Assembly (NCBI GenBank): GCA_019412865.1
Contig: DXOJ01000722.1
Coordinates: forward strand, 1 to 14,902
Source: Bacteroides sp.
Lineage (GTDB): Bacteria; Bacteroidota; Bacteroidia; Bacteroidales; Bacteroidaceae
Direction: 5' to 3'
Length of the DNA stretch: 14,902 nucleotides
Shown here: in pieces, positions 7,986 through 14,902 of the stretch
Layout of the letters: each line of letters begins with the position of its first letter
Position numbering within the stretch: the stretch's first letter is position 1
Translations under genes and position numbers: made by a program
Notes under the pieces: generated by a model
The model's input: the letters and a program-made list of their open reading frames with translations, nothing else
Told to the model about the DNA's origin: nothing
Database searches by the model: none

Positions 7986-8589
7986 TAATAAAGCTCATGC
8001 AGAAGAACTGTTTACGATTCAGGATGCCAACTGGGAATTTAACTTTATCGTTCATCCATCTGGTGATTATGTTTATATGATGGTACAGAATCAGCACTAT
8101 ATTCTCCGTTCAAATTATGACAGAGTTAACAAGCGGCTTACAACTCCGTATATCGTTTGTGGACAACCCGGACAAGCGGATTATAAAGATTTGGCAGGAA
8201 CAAAAGCACGCTTGAATAAACCCGGACAGGGAGTCTTCGTATTTAACAAAGAGTATGAGGATGCGAATAAAGAGGATTGTTATGACTTCTATTTTACAGA
8301 TCGTAATAATCACTGTATACGTAAATTGACTCCGGATGGAGTAGTCTCTACTTTTGCCGGAAGAGGAAGCACAGGAATGAATGTACATGCTAATGGATAT
8401 GTGGATGGCCATTTACGTGATGAAGCACGTTTTAATTATCCTTATGCTTTAGCTTATGATGAAGATACAGAAACTTTTTATGTGGGTGATGTGAACAATC
8501 ATCGTATCCGGAAGATAGCATTAGAAAAGATTCCTGAAGCGACAGAAGAACATCCGAAAGAGAGTCAACCGGAAGAGGGAGAACAATAA
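7972..8589 (+). pseudogene. NHL-repeat protein of the IPT/TIG-NHL type, N-terminal part missing
   Basis: About 200 residues belong to the NHL beta-propeller part of a surface protein often encoded beside SusC/SusD genes. Visible blocks are FNFIVHPSGDYVYMMVQNQH, then YIVCGQPGQADY, then ARLNKPGQGVF with YDFYFTDRNNHCIRKLTPDG and STFAGRGS, then ARFNYPYALAYD with FYVGDVNNHRIRKIA. The last two are canonical NHL repeats. The C-terminus is a Glu/Pro-rich tail (IPEATEEHPKESQPEEGEQ). Intact relatives, as I recall them, exceed 400 residues and start with a lipoprotein signal and an IPT/TIG domain; both are missing here. An ATG at 7942 is in frame, but it lies in the antisense SusC sequence and gives no signal peptide, so it is probably not a genuine start. 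The SusC-like gene starts 20 bases after its TAA, consistent with one operon. Confidence 0.85.
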
Positions 8590-8609
8590 CCGAATAAAAG
8601 AAAAAACAC

Positions 8610-11600
8610 ATGAAAATAAAGAATTTTATCACCATTTGTTTGTTACTGGTTTCTGTTGCCACTTTTGCGCAGAAAAAAATTGAAGTAACGGGAGTAGTGA
8701 CGGATACGAATAAAGAGCCACTGGTCGGTGTCAATGTAACAGTAAAAGATCAGGCTGGCTTAGGAGCAATTACGGATATTAACGGACGTTATAAAATTAG
8801 TATTGAAGAGTTTTCAAGACTAGTATTCTCGTACATAGGTTTTGATAAACAGGAAGTATTAGTGAAAAGGCAGTAGGTAGTCAATGTAATTATGAAGGAA
8901 TCTGAAGCAAGTGAGCTTGATGAAGTCGTTATTACAGGAACCGGTGCACAAAAGAAGTTAACTGTGACTGGAGCGGTGACTACCGTTAATGTAAATGATC
9001 TGAAAGCAAATCCGACAGCAAATCTTTCAAATGCTTTGGCTGGTAATGTGGCAGGTGTTTTAGCTATGCAGACATCCGGTCAGCCTGGAAAAAATACTTC
9101 GGAATTCTGGATTCGTGGTATTTCCACTTTCGGAGCTGATAACTCGGCTTTAGTGTTAGTAGATGGATTTGAGCGTAGTCTCGATGAAATTAATATTGAG
9201 GATGTTGAATCGTTTACTGTTTTAAAGGATGCTTCTACTACAGCAATTTACGGTCCTCGTGGTGCTAATGGTGTAGTATTGATTACAACAAAACATGGTA
9301 AAGCTGGTAAAACCAATATCAGTGCTAAAGTGGAAACATCTTATAACACACGGACTATCACACCGGAATTTGTAGATGGGTACACTCATGCTAGAATGAT
9401 GAATGAAGCACGTATTACTCGTAATCAAGAACCGATCTATCAGAATGATGAATTGGAAATTCTACGTTTAGGACTTGACCCGGATTTATATCCGAATGTA
9501 GACTGGAAAGATGTATTATTGAAAGATGGAGCAATGACTTATCGTGCTAATGTGAATATGAATGGTGGTGGTAGTACAGCACGTTATTTTGTTTCGCTTA
9601 GCTATATTAGTGAAGAAGGTATGTATAAGACAGATGAAGCAGTTCGTAAAGATTATAATACCAATCCCGGTAGTCAACGATGGAATTATCGTTTGAATAC
9701 CGATATTGACATCACAAAAACAACTCTTGTGAAAGTCGGTGTTTCCGGTTCTTTAAAGAAACGTAATGCCCCTGGACAAGGTGGAAATGTATGGGCATCG
9801 TTAATAAATCAAAGTCCGATTAGTATTCCAGTAATGTATTCCAATGGTTATGTACCAGCATTTGGAAAAGAAGATGATCGTTCCAATCCATGGGTATTGG
9901 CAACACAAACTGGATATTTTGAAATCTGGGAAAATAAGGTTCAGACTAATATTTCTTTAGAACAGAAGCTGGATTTTATTACTAAAGGCTTGCGTTTTGA
10001 AGGTCGTTTTGGTTTCGACACTAACAACACAAACGAAATTAGCCGTAAAAAAATGCCTCAAACATGGCGCGCAGAACGTTTTCGAAATACTGATGGGGAA
10101 ATTACTTTTAAAGAACAGCGAACCGAAGAAAAAATGACTCAAAGCTCTATTTCAACAGGTAACCGGACTGAATTCTTAGAAGCAATTTTACACTACAATC
10201 GTGCATTCAAAGCGCATCACGTAGGTGGTACTTTAAAATATAGCCAAGATGCTTATCGAACCACAGTAGATATTGGTACAGATATAAAGAATGGCATTGC
10301 CAAACGTCATATGGGCTTGGCAGGACGTGCTAGTTATAACTGGAATTATCGTTACTTCATAGATTTTAACTTTGGTTATAACGGATCAGAAAACTTTGCC
10401 GATGGACATCGATTCGGATTCTTCCCCGCTTTTTCTCTGGCTTGGAATATTGCAGAAGAGAAATTCATTAAGAAACATCTGGAATGGATGAATATGTTCA
10501 AGCTACGTTACTCTTATGGTAAAGTTGGTAATGATAAATTAGGTGAACGTTTTCCTTATCTATATACAATTGCTAAGTCATATAAAGAAAATAATAAAGA
10601 CGTGAACTTTCTTGGATGGAATTGGGGTGATTATGGTTATGGCAATTCTTATGATGGTATGGCATATACTCAATTAGCTTCTGAAAACGTTACTTGGGAA
10701 ATTGCGACAAAGCACGATATAGGTGTAGACCTTTCTTTGTTTAATGATAAGTTTACAGCCACTGTAGACTATTTCCATGAACAACGCGATGGTATCTATA
10801 TGGAACGTAAATATCTACCTGGCATAGTAGGAATTGTGAGAAGTAACCCCAAAGCAAATGTGGGTAGCGTACGTTCCCAAGGCTTTGATGGTCATTTTGC
10901 CTACAAACAGAAAATAAACAGAGTGAACCTCACGGTTCGTGGTAATTTTACTTATAGTAAAAATGAGATATTGGAGAAGGATGAAGAAAATACTGTTTAT
11001 CCTTACCAGACAGAAGCGGGTTACCGTGTAAACCAAGCTAAAGGTTTGATTGCATTAGGTCTTTTTAAAGATTATGATGATATTCGTAACAGTCCTCAAC
11101 AGACAGCATGGGGAAAAGTACAACCGGGTGATATTAAATATAAAGATGTTAATGGAGATGGTGTAATCAATGATGGTGACAAAGTAGCTATCGGTGCGAC
11201 TACCAAACCGAATCTGATTTACGGATTTGGTATCTCTGCACAATGGAAAGGATTTGATTTCAATGTCCATTTTCAAGGAGCAGGAAAGTCTTCATTCTTC
11301 ATTAATGGTTCTACGGTATTTGCCTTCAAGGATAGTCAGTGGGGAAATGTTTTGGGAAATTTAGTAGCTAATCGTTGGGTTGATGCAGACACAGCAGCTA
11401 AACTTGGAATTCCTGCTAATGAAGATCCGAATGCTTCTTATCCACGTCTTAGCTATGGTGGAAATGATAATAATCAACAAAAGTCCACTTTCTGGCTAAA
11501 AAATGGTTCATATTTACGTTTGAAGACTTTAGAAGTAGGGTATACATTGCCTAAATCAATTGTAAATAAGATTAAGTTCAATAATATACGTGTATTCTTT

Positions 11601-11723
11601 ATTGGTACCAATTTATTGACATTCGCTAAATTTAAAGAATGGGATCCGGAATTAGGAAGTTCCACAGGGGCGGAATACCCACTGTCTAGGGTAATGACTT
11701 TAGGATTGACTGTTAATATCTAA
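8610..11723 (+). pseudogene. SusC/RagA-family TonB-dependent transporter interrupted by an in-frame TAG
   Basis: Read through the stop, this is a full-length SusC of 1037 residues. The signal peptide covers residues 1-20 (MKIKNFITICLLLVSVATFA, cleavage before QKK) and a carboxypeptidase-regulatory-like domain about 24-88 (VTGVVTDTNKEPLVGVNVTV). TAG is codon 89 (8874-8876). The same frame continues at once with VVNVIMKESEASELDEVVIT, the SusC signature, then a plug with VLKDASTTAIYGPRGANGV, a barrel, the loop YKDVNGDGVINDGDKVAIG, and the final strand LGLTVNI. There are no frameshifts. The ATG at 8892 could restart translation but has no signal peptide, so its product would stay in the cytoplasm. 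The gene is probably inactive unless the stop is a sequence error or is suppressed. It is followed 14 bases later by its SusD partner. Confidence 0.9.
8874..8876 (+). other. In-frame amber (TAG) stop inside the SusC-like gene
   Basis: The codon series is GTG AAA AGG CAG TAG GTA GTC AAT GTA ATT ATG, so the reading frame is unchanged on both sides. The stop lies between the N-terminal beta-sandwich domain and the TonB-box/plug region. A single base change from a sense codon (for example AAG, CAG or GAG) explains it. Confidence 0.9.
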
Positions 11724-11737
11724 TCAATATGTGTGAA

Positions 11738-13777
11738 ATGAAAAAGATATATAAGTTTTGTATAGGTGCCCTGTTAGGGACAATCACCGTTTCGTGTGTA
11801 GACCAGCTGGATTCGGATAAAAATTTTAAAGACCGTATGACGCTGGAAGATGTATTTACTAATGAAAAATACTCGGAAGAATGGTTAGCTCATGCTTATT
11901 CCTATCTTAAAGGAGAGAATATGGATGTTGGAACCAAAGATAATATACTGTGGTGTTTTGCCGATGATATTTATTTTGGTGACCGTGATATTTATAACAC
12001 CTTTAAAACAGGGACTTATAGTGAAGGAGACCGACAATCATGGGGAGCCAGTTATAAAGGCATTCGTCAGGCATCCATTTTCATTCAAAATATCGACATG
12101 AATATGGAGTTTACAGAAGCTGAAAGAGCTGACCTGAAAGCACAAGCCCGTTTTGTACGCGCTTACTATTATTGGTTATTACTCCGTAAATATGGCCCTG
12201 TTCCTTTATTGCCGGAGGAAGGACTCGATTATACAGCCAGCTATGATGATTTGGCTTGTCAACGCAATTCCTATGATGAATGCGTAGAATATATCGAATC
12301 AGAAATGCGCTTGGCGGCTAAGGACTTACCTTTGGACAGGGGAGCGAATCATACCTCTCGTCCTACTAGAGGAGCCGCATTAGCAGCACGCGCAAAAGTT
12401 CTATTATACGCGGCGAGTCCTATTAATAACCCTCGTCCTGAAGATACCGAAAGATTTACAGATTTGGTAGATCATGACGGAAGATGTTTGTTAGCACAGG
12501 AATATAATGAATACAAATGGGCCAAAGCCGCTGCAGCAGCAAGAGACGTTATGGAACTCCCGGGAAGCAATTATGGACACCGTTATGTGTTACACACTGT
12601 GAAGAAAAGAGATGAAGCCGCTGCAGGTTATCCGAAGACACTTCCTCCTTATTCTGATAATGATTTTGAAAATGCTGATTGGCCAAATGGATATCGGGAC
12701 ATTGACCCCTTTGAATCCTATCGACAAGTTTTTAATGGAGCCCTGTCTATGTTTGATAATCCTGAACTTATTTTTAGTCGTGGACAAAATCAGGGTGACC
12801 GCAATCTTGCAGATATGGTATTACATCAATTGCCTACCAGTGCCAATGGCTGGAATACACATGGTATGACACAAAAGATGTGTGATGCTTACTATATGTA
12901 TAATGGCTCTGAGTTTAACAGACAGACATTTTTGGACACTTGCCAAGTTGAGAACCGTTTTGTGTCTGAAAAGGAAGGGAAGGCAGGAACATATCCTTAT
13001 TTAAAGAAAGGAGTATGGAAAGAGTATGCATGGCGTGAACCACGCTTCTATGCTTCAGTTGCTTTTAATGGTTGTGTATGGCCTCTATTGAATAATTCAA
13101 CGCTTAAAGATCCTAAACCCGTAGAGCAACAGGTATTTTATTATCGTGGTAATGGTAATGGATATACTAACTCCAATTTTTGGCTTCGCACTGGTATTGG
13201 AATCATGAAATTTGTTCATCCGGACGATACCTCTGCGGCAAAAGGTAATAAGGACTATGTCAAACTAAAAACGGAACCTGCTATTCGTTTTGCTGAAATC
13301 TTATTGATTTACGCTGAAGCTTTGAATGAGTTGGAAGATGGCTCTTCATACGACATTCCATCTTGGGATGGCTCTGCCAGTTATTCTGTCAAACGTGACA
13401 TAAATGAAATGAAAAAAGGTATTCGTCCTGTTCGTTGCCGTGCAGGGGTTCCCGATTATACATTGCCAGAGTATCAAGACCGGAATGTATTCCGTAAGAA
13501 ATTGAAGCATGAGCGACAGATAGAGCTCATGGGAGAAGGACATCGTTATTTTGATCTCCGCAGATGAAAAGACGCTCCGATTGAAGAGTCAATGGAAATA
13601 TATGGTTGTGATGCTCTTATGACTGAAGAAAATAGAGCAGCGTTTCATTCACCAATTGTAGTCAATGAACTTCCAACTGCTTTTTCTCGCAAATTATATT
13701 TCTGGCCTATCAGTCATGAGGAGTTGAAACGCAATAAGCTGTTGACACAAAATCCGGGTTGGACATACAATGATTAA
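11738..13777 (+). pseudogene. SusD/RagB-family lipoprotein interrupted by an in-frame TGA
   Basis: The preferred start is the ATG at 11738 (MKKIYKFCIGALLGTITVSC, lipobox TVSC, Cys20), rather than the ATG at 11729, which puts three odd residues (MCE) before the lysines. The full frame encodes 679 residues, about 100 longer than the other two SusD proteins here. The extra length appears to lie in the middle of the protein. Motifs include ARFVRAYYYWLLLRKYGPVP, TRGAALAARAKVLLYAASP, RCRAGVP and ERQIELMGEGHRYFDLRR. The next codon is TGA (13565-13567) where the family has Trp. The frame then runs KDAPIEESMEIYG... to LLTQNPGWTYND and a TAA. Truncation at this stop would remove the last 69 residues, including the conserved NPGW end. 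The neighbours are SusC upstream and a DUF1735/DUF4973-type lipoprotein 18 bases downstream. Confidence 0.9.
13565..13567 (+). other. In-frame opal (TGA) stop at the conserved Trp of FDLRRW
   Basis: The codons read TTT GAT CTC CGC AGA TGA AAA GAC GCT CCG. In both intact SusD genes of this window the matching position is TGG (FDLRRW, FDIRRW). One G-to-A change at the third base accounts for the stop. TGA ends the SusC remnant at 7804-7806 and TGG is used for Trp throughout, so reassignment of TGA to Trp is not supported. Confidence 0.92.
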
Positions 13778-13795
13778 TTTTAAAATGATATAAGT

Positions 13796-14797
13796 ATGAA
13801 AATTATATATAATTGTTGGTTTGCATTATGTATGTTGCTCTTGATCACTTCTTGTAATGATGAGTGGAAAGATGAGCAGTATCGGCAATATATTTCTTTT
13901 AAAGCACCTATAAAAGATAAAGATAATGGGGTAACTCCAATATATGTGAGATACAACCCTGATGGAAAAGTACGCTATCAGTTACCGGTTATAGTTAGTG
14001 GGTCAACTACGAACGAACAAGATATAGATGTCCATGTAGCACTATATGAGGATACCTTGGAAATATTAAATAGAGAACGTTTCAGCGGGCGTACAGATTT
14101 ATGGTATACGCTATTGGAGGAAGATAAATATGAATTCCCGGAAATAGTTCATATTCCTGCAGGAACATGTGTGGAACAACTAAATATTGATTTTGATTTG
14201 AGAGGAATCAATATGACAGATAAATGGGTGTTGCCTCTAACTATCGTTGATGATGCTTCTTATAATTATCAAGGTCATCCACGTAAAAACTATGCAAAAG
14301 CATTATTGCGTGTAATTCCTTTTAACGATTATTCCGGTTCATATAGTACAAGTACAATGGAAGTGTATATTCGAAATGCAAATGGAAGTACTGATAATAA
14401 ACCGATGGTAACCAATAATCGTACAGCATATGTGGTAGATAATAATACTATTTTCTTTTATGCCGGTTTAATGAGCGAAGATTTATCAAGAGATGAACGG
14501 GAGCTCTATAAAATATATATACGCTTCAATGAAGACAAATCATTGAGTATGTGGGCAGATGATGAAGAAAAGATTGGATTTAAGCTATACGGTACTCCTG
14601 CTTACAGTATAACGGAAACTATGGATGCTACACGACCTTATCTAAAACATCGTTATGTTTCATTTACTATTGAATATGATTTTAAAGATGTAACTTCTCG
14701 AAATCAAGAAGTTCTTTACAAAGTTAAAGGTACAATGCTACTTGAACGAAACCTTAATACCCAGATTCCTGATGAGGATCAACAAATTGAATGGTAA
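13796..14797 (+). CDS. DUF1735/DUF4973-type PUL surface lipoprotein
   Basis: This 333-residue lipoprotein has signal peptide MKIIYNCWFALCMLLLITSC with Cys20 followed by NDEWKDE, an acidic Bacteroidota surface-export-like stretch. Residues of about 30-173 resemble the DUF1735 beta-sandwich: YISFKAP, VRYNPDGKVRYQLPVIVSG, a central helical stretch, then VLPLTIVDDASYNYQG...KALLRVIPFNDYSG. Residues of about 178-333 resemble DUF4973/DUF4361 domains, with a lipocalin-like look (YSGSYSTSTMEVYI, VVDNNTIFFYAG, LYKIYIRFNEDKSLSMW). The family labels are from recall and not verified. Such proteins follow SusC/SusD pairs and are thought to bind the PUL ligand at the cell surface. It is the only intact gene of the plus-strand operon. 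The start is 18 bases after the SusD stop. Confidence 0.85.
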   Translation: MKIIYNCWFALCMLLLITSCNDEWKDEQYRQYISFKAPIKDKDNGVTPIYVRYNPDGKVRYQLPVIVSGSTTNEQDIDVHVALYEDTLEILNRERFSGRTDLWYTLLEEDKYEFPEIVHIPAGTCVEQLNIDFDLRGINMTDKWVLPLTIVDDASYNYQGHPRKNYAKALLRVIPFNDYSGSYSTSTMEVYIRNANGSTDNKPMVTNNRTAYVVDNNTIFFYAGLMSEDLSRDERELYKIYIRFNEDKSLSMWADDEEKIGFKLYGTPAYSITETMDATRPYLKHRYVSFTIEYDFKDVTSRNQEVLYKVKGTMLLERNLNTQIPDEDQQIEW

Positions 14798-14827
14798 ACA
14801 ATAAAAATTGTCTAACAATGAAATTGT
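14798..14827 (+). repeat. Two tandem short palindromes after the last gene
   Basis: ACAAT-AAAA-ATTGT (14798-14811) is followed three bases later by ACAAT-GAA-ATTGT (14815-14827). Each arm has five mostly AT pairs, so either hairpin would be weak, and no T tract follows. It could be a feeble terminator or a chance AT-rich repeat. The remaining bases to 14902 are AT-rich, with no gene or recognisable promoter. Confidence 0.35.
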
Positions 14828-14902
14828 AATCGACTTACAGATTAAATCACCACAATAATTTATATTCAATATAAGATCAATAATAAACAGCCTGCCATTG
14901 TC

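Noticed and set aside
7754..8080. Plus-strand 108-residue open frame across the junction
   Set aside because: It runs antisense to a SusD start and the SusC remnant, then out of frame in the NHL gene. It shows no protein-like conservation pattern.
7971..8097. N-terminal extension of the SusC remnant on the minus strand
   Set aside because: It is antisense to well-conserved NHL coding sequence and shows no SusC barrel motifs.
7942..8589. A 215-residue gene starting at the ATG at 7942
   Set aside because: The first 10-12 codons overlap the antisense SusC C-terminus and give no signal peptide or NHL similarity. The homologous part starts near 7972, so this ATG is a by-product of the junction.
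8892..11723. A separate SusC gene starting at 8892
   Set aside because: It lacks a signal peptide and N-terminal domain, and both are present in the same frame just before the TAG. It is one gene with a nonsense codon.
13565..13567. TGA read as Trp through an alternative genetic code
   Set aside because: Trp is encoded by TGG throughout the window, the SusC remnant ends in TGA, and a second gene carries TAG. Ordinary nonsense mutation or error explains all of this.
13592..13777. A separate 61-residue small protein
   Set aside because: It is the in-frame C-terminus of the SusD gene, ending in the family's NPGW, and not an independent gene.
1..14902. CRISPR array, tRNA or rRNA genes, insertion sequences or a recombinase
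   Set aside because: I saw no regularly spaced repeats, no tRNA cloverleaf or rRNA sequence, no transposase or integrase motifs and no terminal inverted repeats. Almost all DNA is accounted for by PUL genes.

Overview
The window looks like chromosomal DNA from a gut-type Bacteroidota (Bacteroides/Parabacteroides-like). The case rests on three SusD-like lipoproteins, two near-complete SusC-like TonB-dependent transporters plus the C-terminus of a third, Bacteroidota-type surface lipoprotein signals, AT-rich spacers without strong Shine-Dalgarno motifs, and short intergenic gaps. It is the transporter part of polysaccharide utilisation loci (PULs). No glycoside hydrolase, sulfatase, peptidase, ECF sigma/anti-sigma pair, hybrid two-component sensor or recombinase is visible, so the substrate cannot be named.

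Layout. Positions 1-189 are a downstream flank with a strong hairpin terminator (about 97-139) and possibly the last codons of a convergent gene. Positions 190 to about 7970 hold a minus-strand operon, read right to left: SusC C-terminal remnant (7804 to about 7970), SusD-like (6045-7799), full-length SusC-like (2896-6012), SusD-like (1167-2876) and a terminal lipoprotein (190-1131). From about 7970 to 14797 a plus-strand operon runs the other way: C-terminal part of an NHL-repeat (IPT/TIG-NHL type) protein, SusC-like gene with an in-frame TAG (8610-11723), SusD-like gene with an in-frame TGA (11738-13777), and an intact DUF1735/DUF4973-type lipoprotein (13796-14797). Positions 14798-14902 are non-coding.

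The main anomaly is at about 7957-7985. Two oppositely oriented genes are joined there, each without its 5' part: SusC keeps roughly its last 50-56 residues and the NHL protein roughly its last 200. No intergenic DNA and no promoter lies between them. Either a deletion removed the shared upstream region of two divergent operons, or an inversion had breakpoints inside both genes, or the join is an assembly chimera. The first three genes of the plus-strand operon are all broken (truncation, TAG, TGA), yet their frames are otherwise continuous. That suggests recent decay, phase or strain variation, or sequence error. The opal stop falls on the conserved Trp of the SusD FDLRRW motif. Elsewhere in the window TGG encodes Trp and TGA ends a gene, so a recoded genetic code is unlikely.

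Expected joint function (family knowledge): each SusC/SusD pair forms an outer-membrane 'pedal-bin' importer, with SusC the TonB-powered barrel and SusD the glycan- or peptide-binding lid. The accessory lipoproteins are probably surface ligand-binding proteins. I found no convincing new biological system. The strongest lead is the rearrangement junction and the decayed or switchable operon beside it.
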